Shown here: one piece after another, positions 33,851 through 45,623 of the stretch
Layout of the letters: each line of letters begins with the position of its first letter
Numbering within the stretch: position 1 is the stretch's first letter
Assembly: GCA_964034945.1 (NCBI GenBank)
Contig: OZ035960.1
Location: 111,545,324 to 111,609,323 of the forward strand
Source of the DNA: Chrysopilus asiliformis
Lineage: Eukaryota > Arthropoda > Insecta > Diptera > Rhagionidae
Reading direction: 5' to 3'
Length of the DNA: 64,000 nucleotides
The notes under the pieces: model-generated
Database searches by the model: none
Seen by the model: only the letters and a program-made list of their open reading frames with translations
What the model was told of the DNA's origin: nothing
Position numbers and translations under genes: made by a program

Positions 33851-35888
33851 TTATTTTCCTTTCAAGTACATTTTTTTAAAAAAAAAAGGTTTTTTACACA
33901 AAAAATTTTAAAATTTTTTCCACACATTTAAATTTTGCAGATAACATTCATGCGCTTTTAACATCAGATATTTTTTTTGATGTCTAGTAAAATGGAAACT
34001 TAACTTTCAACACACAGTTTTCGCTTTATAATACAGAATTTGTACATATTTAAAGAAAAAAACGACTATAAATAAGAGTCACACTTTGGAATCATATTTT
34101 ATTTCAGTGTAATCATGTCATATTTTCAACATTAGTAATATCCCTTCAGATCCTTCACAATTGTGTGTATAAGAGCTAAAAGTTATGAGCAAAAGTCTGA
34201 CGAGGGCTACAAACCTATTCTTATTAATATATGATCCCTTAGACTACTATGACTGATAGTACTTCATTCGAACGGTTAAGAAAAATATAATAGCAGCAGG
34301 CAAAGCCTTTGCCCGATATAATATCTTCTGTTGTTCGTCCTTGATCCAACGTAGGAAATGAATAAAATGGAATGAAGAAACACACCTAAGACGCAAAGGT
34401 AAAGTCGGAAGCTAGGACTTTCGGAATAAAACTTACAAGGACAAGAATTCCGTCCGTAACTCATCGACTCCCAAGGAATTTAAGAACTCGACCTGCTGCT
34501 GCTGCTGCTGCTGCTACTTAGTGTTCAGGATATATAGGTTAGGTCTATGGGAAAAGTCCTGAAATTTTTTTTGGCCAACAGGATACAATTTAGGCAGTGG
34601 TAGAGGGTCCTCCTAGGAATTGGCCGTTAGTTTTGTTGTGTAACATATCATCAATCATATGAAACCAAGTGGGGAGTACAAAAGGGATAAAAACGAATGG
34701 ACGAGAGCCACAGACATTTTGAAATATGTATGATTTCGATGGTGGGTAGCACACATTCGTAGATTTCGGTTTACGCTCCTTGATAAAAAAAAGGGATACC
34801 AGGGAACAGAAAAAAAAACAACTCAAGAGCCAGGATTCGGAAGGGAATTACAATGAAAAAATAGAAATAAAAAAAAAATATCATGAAACAAACGGTAAAA
34901 ATATATAAATAAATAACGAAATATATAAATAATAGTAGGATGGATGAATTGCGGTAGGAGTTATAAAGACATATGTGGGACTAGTACGTGATAACATGTG
35001 CAAGTTATAACTGAATGATTGGATTTCTGTTGTAAGCCTCTTAACGTCGAAGTCACAGAATAAATAACGCTTATAATGTTCCTATGGGAGCAATGGGAAC
35101 GACATTGTTCACCGCAACAAGAAAACCATTCATTCCAATGAACGAAATGATGTTGTTTTCCAAAGAGCAAAGGAAAAAAAAATTCGCAAAAAAAGGACCT
35201 CAACAACTAAACTTCTTCATGACCTGAAAAAATAAAATAAACGAAAAAAAAAATGGAATTTTCTTCGTTTTTTCTGCTGAGAAAATATGTGAACAAATTT
35301 CCCTGGTATTTAAATACAGACTCGTGTCCTGTTTTCCTCTCTTGTGTGGTAGAAAAATCATCATGTTTCATGGCGAACATTGAAAATGCTGCTGGCGCTG
35401 CTATTGAATTTCGAAGTGCGGTTGAATTGAATTAACCTTCCATGTAGCTTTTGGAGAAGTCACGTAAGCTCAACTCTGTCGGAAATTCGGTGAAAGTCAT
35501 CATTTAGTGGAATTCGAAGAAAATATTAATTAGCAAGAAAGGTCAAAGTATTTTGGTATGGGAAGTTGCTGAACTCTGGGAATTTTATTGAATTTCATGA
35601 ATTTATTTTAAAATTAATGAGTTAGCTGCTGTATTTAGGAAAGTAAAAGTTTTTTTTTATCTTAGGAAATTAAGGGATCTAACATCTTAAACCAGAAAAA
35701 AATAATCTTCAAGGAAATTTTTGACATAAAAAACCGATTTTTTGTTCTTTGCCCTCACTGTAAAACACGATTTTTTTCTATAAAATTATAGATTTTATCC
35801 TTCAAGCATATAATAACAGAAATTAAACATAAAAGTTATAGAAAAAGAAAATGAATTTTTCAGTACAGTAGCTTGTAATTGGGTAAAA
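33851..35888. other. intergenic stretch without an identified gene
   Basis: Contains a (CTG)n microsatellite of about eight units at 34,492-34,515. The segment 34,150-35,220 is of moderate complexity with frames under 82 codons, none recognisable. Confidence 0.45.
34492..34515. repeat. (CTG)n trinucleotide microsatellite
   Basis: About eight CTG units in a row in noncoding sequence. Confidence 0.9.
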
Positions 35889-35900
35889 TCATACTAATAT

Positions 35901-36160
35901 ATAAAAAAATTTTTTTTAAAAAAAAAGCTTTTATTAAAAAAAATGCACTAAAAAGAAAAAAATAATTTTCTGGACGCTGTGTTTCACAAATATAAAAGCT
36001 TTTAAAAAGCGAGATAAATGTTTATTTTATTGTTTTATGCATTATCTCGCTTTTTAAAAGCTTTTATATATGTGATACACAGCGTCCAGAAAATTATTTT
36101 TTTTTCTTTTTAGTGCATTTTTTTTAATATAAGCTTTTTTTTTAAAAAAAAAATTTTATA
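35901..36160. repeat. long near-perfect palindrome inside the Helitron
   Basis: Two arms of about 115 bases flank a loop of about 25 bases (36,018-36,041). Arm landmarks are AGCTTTTATTAAAAAAAATG, TTTTCTGGACGCTGTG and AAAAGCTTTTAAAAAGCGAG. The outer edges run into A/T runs. One arm alone, without its mate, occurs at about 38,880-38,995. Confidence 0.85.
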
Positions 36161-36184
36161 TTTTTTATTTTGTTCTTTTTAGTC

Positions 36185-36765
36185 TTCGAATATATATCCT
36201 TACATTTGAGATGTCCTTACAGGCTTTTAACTTGAGAATCGTATTCAGCGAACCCCAAAACCCCCAGAATATATTTTTTCCCGGAACAATTGAGAAAAAG
36301 GATAATCACGTTATCCTTACAGGACCTTCCGTTATCCTTACAGACTTGTTAACATCATAATCAGATTCAGCGATCCCAAAAACCCCCAGGTGAGATTTTT
36401 TTCCGCAAAATTTGAGAAAAAGGAGAATCACGTTATCCTTACAGGACCTTCCGTTATCCTTACAGGACCTTCCGTTATCCTTACAGACTTTTTAATGACA
36501 GATTCGGATTCAGCGACCCCAAAAAACCACAGAATAGATTTTTTTCCGGAAAATTTGGAGAAAAGGATAATCACGTTATCCTTACAGGACCTTCTCTTAT
36601 CCTTACAAGGACGAAGTAGAGAAAATATTGTATTGTCATCGGACTTATATAAGTGTACAAAATTTCAAGTGAATCGGATGAGTGTAAGTGGGTCAAAATT
36701 TGACTGCAAGATTTGACCCCGACAAACAAACAAACAGACAAGATAGCGAGCTAAATAAAAGCTTT
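36185..36765 (-). repeat. TTATCCTTACAG-family repeat carried by the Helitron
   Basis: Tandem units of about 120 bases contain CAGCGATCCCAAAAACCCCC and CGTTATCCTTACAGGACCTT, in three to four diverged copies. Then come TTTCAAGTGAATCGGATGAG, a CAAACAAACAGACA tract and AGATAGCGAGCTAAATAAAA. Same family as 39,200-39,735. Confidence 0.75.
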
Positions 36766-37181
36766 TAAAAATGAGTTGGTGTCTGTGTGTCTGTTCCTCT
36801 TTCACGCAAAAACGGCTGAACCGATTGGCTTGAAATTTGGCATGAGTGTCTGTGGTAGTTCTGGTTCTAACATAGGCATACGGAAAAGTAGCGCGAGCGG
36901 TGGGGGGAGTAAGAGATGGGGTAAAGTGATTTCGAAACTTAGTTTTTGTGCTATGTTACCCTTTCGCGGGGAAACTACCGAACCGATTGGCCTGAAATTT
37001 GGCATAGATATTCGTCGGGGATCCAGCCCCAACAAAGACTCATTAAAAAGTAGCCCGAGAGGTGGGGGAGTAAGGGGAGGGGGTAAAGTCATATCGAAAC
37101 GTAGTTTTCCTTCTATGTCACTCTTTCGCGGGGAACCGCGCGGGGGGTGAACCGCGAGGCGGGTCGGGGCGCAGCCCCTAG

Positions 37182-38877
37182 TATGATATAAAAAGTTTTT
37201 CCTGACTTTGACTGTAAATTACGGTTAAATGGGGGAAGTTTTTTCAATTATTTTTTTTGAATACAGCTAGCACAGTTTTTAATCACTGTTGTTGAAATTT
37301 TTCCGATCGGAAAAGTCGAAAAATTGACTTTATAGCGATAAAATCGCAAATCGTTCAACTATGTGTTGTACGCAAGTCGACGTTTTTTACCCCCTTTTTA
37401 TGAGTAAATCTTTTCCCTTCTATCTGTTTCGCAGTTGACGCAATTTTGATCCGGTTTTAACTACTTTTTTAATCCGGATTTCACTACTGTAATAAACAGA
37501 AATTCGATTAGGAAAATATTTCATGTAGTGGGTCTCTTTTACGTGCACCTCCCTCCCCGCCCCTCAATCTGCCCCTATTTCCTCAGCCACTATTTCCTGT
37601 AAGTGTTCTGATCCTGTTTATTTGGGAACAACGGCACTAAAAATCAATGAAAATGGTATAAAATTATTTCCTGTTACCCTCACATCCAAAGTAAATTCTT
37701 AATTAAATTAATCTTCGATTAAAAAATCATATTGCCTCATTTTTCGATGATTATTACGTAATACTTAACCTTCGACCATCGTTAATGAGACATAAAGATA
37801 TATTATGATGAAAATTAGAGCATTTTACTTAGCTATAATTAACTGTAATCAGAGAAGTCTTTTAGGGAAAAATTTTGTTAGGAAAATACAGACGAATTTA
37901 TTAAATTTCTTTGGGATCAAACAGTAATTTTTGGCCGAAAGCAACAAAGAAAAAAAAAAGTCAAAATGAACATTGAATAAATAAAGGAAATTTCTGAATT
38001 TAATGGTTTTTTTTTATATTGCTGCTAATAAACGTGCATTCACTTAAATACAAAAAAAAAATCAAATATATAAACACATCCTTATAAAGCTACATACACA
38101 TAAAATAAAAAAGATAATAAAATAAGGGACCCCAAAAAGATATAATCAGTGAAACGCAATTAGGCACGATATGGATTTTCTTATCTTTGTTACATTTTCC
38201 TATACAAAAATCTGATTTAGAACTTTTGTGTTTATTGTATTAAAGTGTGTTGCCGTATCCTTCTGCTCTGGCTCATTATATTCGTAAATCATTTTGTGCG
38301 TTATTAACGAACGAAACAACGCAACAACGGCCAAGTTTTCAGTGTGAGTGAATTTCGCCAAAGAAGAGAATATTACGAAGAGATAAAATCCTGTAAGACA
38401 CCAAAAACAAAACCAAACAAAAAGCGATGAATAAAAAGGAAACAAAAATTGGTATCTAAAAAGGAACATAAATGAAATTCAGCTCAGAATATCTTTTCTC
38501 GATATTTTTGTTTTTCTTCGTTGCCTTTCGTCCTTAATGTTTATCTCAATTAATGTTATCCTTCTTATTAAAATTGACCTCACTTACTAGTAATTTAATT
38601 AAAGATAGAATTGTTATCATAATACTTTATTTTCGGTGCCATATCTTTATTACGCAGTTTTTAGCCCAAGAAAAAAATGTTTATTAGCTTTGCCAGTGCG
38701 GTTTTTTTGTGTGTGAAAATATAATCTACTTTTCACAAAAATTTACAAAAAATTGTGAGTCAGTAAAATGCAAATTTTGTATTGAAAAATTAATTTAGTT
38801 CTTAGCAAAAATTTTGTTAATTTTTGTTGGCTGATATAGGATAAATATTTTGTTAATTTAACAATAATTGTATTAAT
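37182..38877. other. intergenic stretch without an identified gene
   Basis: AT-rich. The minus-strand frame at 38,200-38,469 is hydrophobic but unrecognised and without splice or family support. Confidence 0.45.
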
Positions 38878-39735
38878 ATAAAAAAAAATTAAAAAAAAAT
38901 ATTTTTTTAAAAAAAAGCTTTTATTTTAAAAAAATGTAACTAAAAAATGCACTAAAAAGGGAAAAAAATAATTTTTTGGGTGCTGTGTATCACAATTGGA
39001 GGACATCGGCACGCGACCGGAACCTCTGGCGAGAGACATTGCGGCAGGCCAAGACCGGAATTTTTATCCTTTTTAGTCATTTTTTTTATTACTTCCTTTA
39101 ATTACCTTATTATTTATTTGTCAAGCGTACTTTTTCAGGTAAATCCGAATGTGAAATTAAAGTAGGGCAATAAATTTAATTACCGTACACTGGAATTAAG
39201 TTTTCTGTCTTAGAGGACCTTCCGTTATCCTGACAGACTTCTTAATGCCAGAATCTGATTCAACGATCCCAAAAACCCCCAGATGAGATTCTTGCCAGAA
39301 AATTTGAGGAAAAGAATGATCACGTTATCCTTACAGGACTTTCCGTTATCCTTACAGACTTGTTAACATCAGAATCGGATTCAGCGATCCCAAAAACCCC
39401 CAGGTGAGATTTTTTTCCGGAAAATTTGAGGAAAATGATAATTACGTTATCCTTACAGACTTGTTAACGTCAGAATCGGATTCAGCGATCCCAAAAACCC
39501 CCAGATGAGATTCTTGCCAGAAAATTTGAGGAAAAGAATGATCACGTTATCCTTACAGGACCTTCCGTTATCCTTACAAGGACGAAGTAGTGAAAATATT
39601 GTATTGTCATCGGACTTACGTCTGCGTGCAAAATTTCAAGTGAATCAGATGAGTGGAAGTGGGTCAAAATTCGATTGCAAGATTTGACCCTGACAAACTC
39701 ACAGACAAGATAGCGAGCTAAATAAAAGCTTTTAA
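38878..39735 (-). repeat. palindrome arm plus TTATCCTTACAG-family repeat
   Basis: The left part matches one arm of the palindrome at 35,901 (AAAAATGCACTAAAAAG, GTGCTGTGTATCACA). Then comes a GC-rich 60-base block, AT-rich spacer, and tandem CGTTATCCTTACAGGACCTT units with CAGCGATCCCAAAAACCCCC (39,215-39,560). It closes with GACAAGATAGCGAGCTAAAT. This is the block order of the Helitron at 35,889 but without Helitron ends. Confidence 0.65.
38996..39062 (+). pseudogene. tiny LINE ORF C-terminus-like fragment
   Basis: The GC-rich island translates as RTSARDRNLWRETLRQAKTG in one frame. DRxLWRxTLRQAKT is a pattern seen at the ends of some retrotransposon polyproteins. It is only about 20 residues inside a repeat, so the call is tentative. 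Confidence 0.35.
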
Positions 39736-39739
39736 AATG

Positions 39740-39860
39740 CGCCACAGGTGAAACTTGTTTTAAGAAAAAAACATGCTGTTGGCAAAAATTCATTAAAAAG
39801 CTGCGCCGCAGGCAAAAACTTGCAGGTTTTAAGACCAAATAAAAAACATAACAAAAGCTA
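39740..39860 (-). repeat. hAT-like remnant with GCGCCGCAGG motif
   Basis: GCGCCACAGGTGAAACTTG, ACATGCTGTTGGCAAAAATT and GCTGCGCCGCAGGCAAAAAC match 42,590-42,685 block by block. The CTGCGGCG core (complement) is also in the hAT-like element at 56,935. Confidence 0.6.
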
Positions 39861-40049
39861 TAATTGCCAATCTGGCAATCATTGGAGACCCGTATGGTGA
39901 TATTCGTATCAAAATTCGAACAGTTGTACCAAAATTCCACTTTGAAGTCAAACTTTCCAATAAGATTTTTTAAAATTTATTCCAATCGGATTTTGATGTA
40001 TGGGAGTTTTATGTAGAATCATATCCTAAATAACTTTTGTTCTTGGACT

Positions 40050-40432
40050 TTTTTGATAAGATGCACCGTTTTTGAGATATTCACAAAAAACGATTTCGTT
40101 CGTATGGGGGGTACCCCCCCTAATGGTCCATTTTTATCCATTAACGAACTTGGCCTCGCATTTTACGAAAAACGGATCTGCGCAAAATTTCAAGTCTGTA
40201 GCTCAAACCGTGCGCCCGCAATCCGCGCCACAGACAGACGGACGGACAGACGGACAGACGGACAGACGGACAGACGGACAGACAGACGGACGGACATGCA
40301 AAATTCAATTTTTTTTATCATTCTAAACACACTGGTGTAATTCATTTTTTTGTGCGATGACGGGATCTTGGCGTTACAAACGGTAAGGCAAAGTTAATAT
40401 ACCCTTTGGTTTCACCATACGGGTATAAAAAC
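40050..40432 (-). repeat. mini-me-like (GTCY)n repeat, family B, inverted
   Basis: Reading the minus strand: ATACCCGTATGGTGAAACCA, GTTTGTAACGCCAAGATCCC, GAATTACACCAGTGTGTTTA, then a GTCY array (complement of 40,231-40,296), then CTACAGACTTGAAATTTTGC. The leader and the TATACCC start strongly recall a repeat layout I know from Drosophila (from memory). Long frames here are translated microsatellite. Confidence 0.75.
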
Positions 40433-40547
40433 TGGAACTTTGGGACGCTGGAACTTTATGCCTAGGGATTATTTTGTTGTAATTTTAGCAAAAAATTTGT
40501 TAATTTAACAATAATTTTATCCATATAACCAATTTTTTCTCTGAGTG

Positions 40548-40622
40548 TAAGTACGGAAGAAACCTCTATAAGTGGGATCCGTGGGATGATCCCGAGAGTT
40601 CCCACTTCTCCAGGTTCGACTG
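40548..40622. mobile_element. possible very short pogo-like MITE
   Basis: AACCTCTATAAGTGGGATCC at the left and GTTCCCACTTCTCCAGGTT at the right are diverged inverted repeats. The right edge ends CGACTG followed by TA. The left edge is unclear. Confidence 0.35.
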
Positions 40623-40723
40623 TATTTTAAAAAATCGCGTATAAAGCTTCAATTCATAATTCCGTTTCCTTTAAAAATACTCATTTGAAACTTGCTTTAC
40701 ACACAGGCCTGTAATCACAATAA

Positions 40724-41122
40724 TGCCGCGGTCACATGACACTGTTTTACCAGCCGCTGGCCGCTGTCGGTTAGTAGCGCTGACAAGTAGCAAAAGAGGG
40801 GTTTGACATTTTATTCTGGGAGATTTTTTAAATAATAAACGTTACACACAAATTTAAATAAATAAACGTAAAATAACAACTTGCAATAAACAAACTTTGC
40901 CACTTATCAGACTTTTGACAGCTCAGAAACCATCCGACAGGGTCACGTAATCCCTAGTAGCGCTGGCAAAGTAGAACGGTCTCTACTTCACTAGCGCTGC
41001 TAAAATTATCATGCTGCTGCTGGTAGTAGCAACACATTAGGGTTCACACGGTGCTGCTGAAACGGCTGCTGACAGCCAAACAGCCATTAGCGCTGGTAAA
41101 ACAGCGTCGTGTGACCGCCGCA
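40724..41122. mobile_element. PIF/Harbinger-type MITE
   Basis: Ends TGCCGCGGTCACATGACACT and GTCGTGTGACCGCCGCA are inverted repeats with few mismatches, extended by GTTTTACCAGC. Flanked by TAA at 40,721-40,723 and 41,123-41,125. The inside is rich in TAGCGCTG repeats in both directions. 399 bp, noncoding. Confidence 0.85.
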
Positions 41123-41125
41123 TAA

Positions 41126-42172
41126 GCCATTACAATATTATTAATAAAATTTAAATAAACATATATTGGTCAACTTTAAAATCTCGCTGACATTTGTATC
41201 GATAAAATCGTAAATTTGATTAATAATATAACAATAACGTAATTTATATGAAAACTGATGAAAAGCGGAAAATTTTATGAAAATTGAGGGTATTTAGGTC
41301 AATTTACAAATGATGGCTCATCTCATATTCCTGTATATCGCTTGAAATTATCTATTTACGAGCAATTTTCAAATTTATCTCATTTTCTCTAGTTTTTTTA
41401 ATTTTTTTTGTTGAAACTCGAATTTTTTTCCTCCATTAAATAAAATTTAATGGCAAATAAATATTTTTCCTTTAAATGTTTTTTTATTCTCTTGATTTGT
41501 GTAAAATTGTGCTAGCATCAGTTTAGAATTCATTGATGTGTATATTAGCCAGGATTTATGTGTGTATTAAATAAAGCTCTATGAAATGGCCAAAATGTGA
41601 ATTCGTATATATATATTTCGTTTATTTCGTTTATTTAGATGATGCTCTGTAAAATTGGATTAAAGTGAAAAAGCTTTTAGCTTTGAGTAAGCATAATAAG
41701 CTCAGCTATATTTCCGTTAATACATAATTTAAAGGGATAAACTGAGGAAAAACAGAACCCATCCCCAGGGAAATAATCAATTTACTTTGGTTTTTTTTAT
41801 TCATTTTTTGCCTTTTTTGTGCACACAAAGGTTTATTTATTTGTTTGTATTTTCAGGAAAAATAATGAAAGAAAAAACTGAAATTGAGAATTAAAAAAAA
41901 AAAATAAAATGATTGCATCTAAATTGAAACGAAATACAATATTAGCAAAAAGTTAAATACAAAAGGATTTTTAAAGTAAGTTTTAAAGTTGATGTATTAC
42001 AGAAAGAGGTAAAAGGTTATTACACAAACAGGTAAAAAAACGTAATAATGGGTTTGATAGCATTTTCATGGTAAATACCAAAACGCTAAAGTTATTAAGG
42101 TTATGTTTTGATAACAATCATATTGACAGACGATTTGAAAATTTTACATCTTTAAATCTAAAGTATCGGTAT
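41126..42172. other. intergenic stretch without an identified gene
   Basis: Very AT-rich, with long A and T runs. No gene or clear element end. Confidence 0.5.
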
Positions 42173-42176
42173 TTAA

Positions 42177-42483
42177 CACGTTGGCTACCAGCCAAAAAAA
42201 CGCTTACTCCGCTGGTATACACTGGGGAAAAACGCAAAAATCATTTCTGTACTTTGTGAGTCACCAGTGAACACAAGATCAATACAGACAAAAACGAACG
42301 AATCGAATAAAATATAACGGAAAAAACTAAAAAAAACCCCTTTGTACCGCACGAGCGACTGCACTCAACCATGGAACTTGAGAAACTGACGGTAATGTCA
42401 ATAGTTTGTGTACACAGGTGACTCACATTGTCCCTGTGGGTGACACGCTGCGATCACCGGTGACTCACATGGTAGTCAACGTG
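42177..42483. mobile_element. piggyBac-like MITE, copy 2
   Basis: TTAA at 42,173-42,176 and 42,484-42,487. Ends CACGTTGGCTACCA and TGGTAGTCAACGTG. It is about 60 bases longer than copy 1 because GGTGACTCACATTG/GGTGACTCACATGG is locally duplicated near the right end. Confidence 0.88.
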
Positions 42484-42589
42484 TTAAATCATAGCTAGAG
42501 TGTTTATTTTTTTTGAGCGAATGTATGGACAAGGGTGTGGGGGGGCTGGGAGGGAGGAACAAATAGTTCAGTATCAAATGATGTAAAAT

Positions 42590-42685
42590 TCGCCGCAGGT
42601 GAAATTTTTTTAAGAAAAAATATGCTGTTGGCAGAAGTTCTTCAAAAAGCTGCGCCGCAGGCAAAAGTTTTCAGATTTTAAATCG
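42590..42685 (-). repeat. hAT-like remnant with GCGCCGCAGG motif
   Basis: CGCCGCAGGTGAAATTTTTT, ATGCTGTTGGCAGAAGTT and GCTGCGCCGCAGGCAAAAG repeat the text at 39,740-39,840. Confidence 0.6.
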
Positions 42686-42814
42686 CCAATAATTTTCTTT
42701 ATTATTGTTCTCCAATTTTTGAAACATTTTACGGCACTACGTATAAACGGCTGATCTGATACGGATAAAAATTTGTACCGAAACACTTGACAGATTGAAC
42801 TATAATATAAGATA

Positions 42815-43143
42815 CTAGCTTGCATACCCGTCGTTGCCGGGTTAAGTTTTTTCAATTTTTTTTTATGGTCTATGTTGAAGCTAAACTACAGGCCAATCGG
42901 CTCGGTAGTTTCCCCGCGAAAGGGTAACATAGAGGAAGAGCTAGGTTTCGAGATCACTTTACCCCCTCCCCTTACGCCCCCCACCCCTCGCGCTACTTTT
43001 CCGTATGCCTATGTTGGAACCAGAACTACCACAGACACTCATGCCAAATTTCAAGTCAATCAGTTCAGCCGTTTTTGCGTGAAAGAGGAACAGACAGACA
43101 GACAGACAGACAGACACCAACTCATTTTTATATATTAGTATGA
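42815..43143 (-). mobile_element. non-autonomous Helitron
   Basis: On the minus strand it begins TCATACTAATATATAAAA (43,143 downward) and ends with an ACCCGGCAACGACGGGT hairpin and CAAGCTAG at 42,815, between A and T. The order CAGACAGACAGA tract, CACGCAAAAACGGCTGAACT and CCGATTGGCCTG module is the same as in 13,164-13,640. Confidence 0.88.
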
Positions 43144-45182
43144 TGATTCACGTGTCGAAAAAAAGTCTAATCTCTTTTCGGCACCAATGTCCCAAACATG
43201 CTCAATATTTTTTATCTGGTTTTCACCATTACGTGGACCGTGAAACTTTTTTTCCCCTAAGGTATATATTCCACCTCATTTCGATGACCCCTCCTCTGTT
43301 ATCCCCTGAACTCTACCTTTGGGAGGAACCTAAAACTGGTTTTACTGTTTGACAGATCGCAATTCAAATAAATTTCGCAGGAATACCCATAACTAATCTC
43401 GTCTATGTAAGCCTAGGCGCGCACTTCAATGGTAAGCATGTTAAATGTTGTTGACGCAATTTTCGATCATATGGAATTTAGAAATCCAGCCAAAATGGAA
43501 ATTAATATTTGTCCTCGAATAAATGAAAATACATGCCTTAAGTAGTTCACCTACGTGTGATTTAAAGTTACGTAAAGCACATATTCGCTAATCATTACAG
43601 AAAAATGCAAGGGGTTGTCCTCGAATATGTTATACAGGTAACAGTCATATCAGTTTCCATACAAAAAACTGAAAAGCTTGACTGTGAGGACTGCGTGAAA
43701 AATTGCCGTGACTTATTTTATAACCAGCCATTAATTCTTTTTTTTACAAAGTAAAACCGCGACATTTGTAAATATTTTATGTCTTTATTTCTCCGTATAT
43801 TTTCAAACGTGATTTTTACATATATTTCTTTAAAATTGACAAAAAATTAATAAACCGCAGAATCGAAATTTAATATTTAAAATTTCACATTAATTTTGTT
43901 ATACCTAATAGTGAAAATAAATAAATCGGTTTTTAATGTGAATAAATAAATTCTAGGTTATATTGTAAATTGTATACCGATTTAAATGAAAATCTATTAA
44001 GCTCAGTTGAATATAAATGTCCAATATTTTGGATAGAGTACTAAAACGTGTAAAATATGTTAATTAATATATTTATTTAAATATTTAACATTTCCCTCCG
44101 ATTCTACACTGATTTAAATACTGTTCCAGATTTACGGGATTGTAATTTTAACATATTTTAATTTAATGCATAAATTTTTTTGTTGTGAATATTTTTTTAT
44201 ACTCACTTATCAGACATTTGTAATATTTTAAAACCTGTTGGTGTTTTTTTGTTTCCATTTTTGTTCTTTTTGAGCACTTTTACACTTTTCTGGCCCGTGT
44301 GCTTTTGACATAATATTCGGCTTTTTTTTAATTATGCGATACAGAAGAACGCACTCGACCATAGTATATATCTGTAAATGATATTTTGATGAATTACCAA
44401 AAGCCAGTTGCTGTTTTTTTTTAATATCCCAGGGATAATTTTATGGAAATGATTCAGGAGAAAAGAATTTTTCGTACATATTGTATAATTGGAAAATCTA
44501 CTACATTCACCTTCATATAGAAATTTTACTATAGACATAAAAAAATGTAAGTATGTATAAATGAAGAAATTTCAGCAGATATTGCGACGGCATCCGGGGT
44601 AGTTAAATATATATATATATATCTATATCATACTGAAAAACATTATAGCGCATAGATAGAAACATAAAAGATAATTCTTTAGCAGCACACTTTGTTGAGG
44701 TGACACAAAAGTAATTTATTATCTTTAATGTATAGCAAAGTGTATTTCCACCACTTTCCATTCATTTTTGGTGTATCTGCTAAATTTTTTTTGTATCCGA
44801 GTGTGCGTGTGTGTGGGGAGTGTGTGTGAATATTGATATATATCATATGCAGGTTACGATTATTATACTGCCATTATTACAATGACGGCTGAAGAGAGCA
44901 ACTAAAATGAATTTAATTAATATATTATTCATAATCATATTCACATGGTATTTCCGAAATATGGTAGTGACATAAAGAACTATTAAAAAATATTATTGCT
45001 GCGAGAACTTTTGAAAAAGTAAAAAAATTTAAAGAGATTTTTCAATAAATTTTGAATTAAACATAAATCAATTTAAATGCAATAAAATATTTGTGAGCCA
45101 ATAATTTTAATTGGTTTTTTTAGTGTAATTTATTACGACTTTGATCGTCCCACTACACTCTTGTCAAATGTAGACGATTCAC
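43144..45182. other. intergenic stretch without an identified gene
   Basis: AT-rich, with short (TA)n at about 44,608-44,622 and (GT)n near 44,805-44,830. No gene recognised. Confidence 0.5.
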
Positions 45183-45185
45183 TAA

Positions 45186-45620
45186 GGACGCGAGAGTGCA
45201 GCTGGATGCATACGCGTTGATCTGTCGCGATTCGAATAAGTTTGCCTACATTCGGTTGGAGATAGGTGAAGGTACCAACCGTTCTTTACCCCGCTTGCTT
45301 AAATGAATTCGATGATATATACTGGATTTTATAGCGAAAACATCTAATTGTCTTCTCGCATTCATAATAATCAGCCGGCGTTTACCAGCTTTTACCAGAA
45401 TCAATTTTTAATTCTTGTTAGCGCCGGTAACCAGCTACAAGCCTGTTTTGACAGTTGTTCACGTGAAAGTGCCATCATACATATCTGCAGTACAGGCGCG
45501 AGATTCACTATGACCATCACCTACTAGAATCACGCTGGTTATAAGTACCGGCGCGGCGTAAATCTCGCCGGAAAGCTGGTGCGCGAGAAAGCGGGAAGCT
45601 GGTTCACTATGGGCGTTCCC
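45186..45620. mobile_element. possible PIF/Harbinger-type element
   Basis: TAA at 45,183-45,185 and 45,621-45,623 brackets a GC-richer 435-bp island with weak inverted ends (GGACGC / GCGTTCCC). Inside, TTCACTA-G and inverted GCCGGCGTTTACCAGCT / AGCGCCGGTAACCAGCT repeats occur. The ends are too diverged to be sure. Confidence 0.45.
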
Positions 45621-45623
45621 TAA

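Larger units (their letters stand above)
35889..37181 (+). mobile_element. chimeric non-autonomous Helitron, 1.3 kb
   Basis: Begins TCATACTAATATATAAAA and ends GGGGCGCAGCCCCTAG followed by T, with a GGGGC/GCCCC stem at the 3' end. In order it holds a palindrome of about 260 bp, a tandem TTATCCTTACAG block with a CAAACAGACAAGA tract, and the Helitron module (CTTTCACGCAAAAACGGCTG, AACCGATTGGCCTGAAATTT). No Rep or helicase. The 3' terminus differs from the other Helitrons here (13,640; 42,815; 47,423). Confidence 0.75.

Noticed and set aside
36776..37150. Frames with EPIGLKF repeats as a conserved gene
   Set aside because: The same peptide appears at 13,334, 14,810 and 47,400 because the Helitron module is repeated. 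Flanking splice or start signals are absent.
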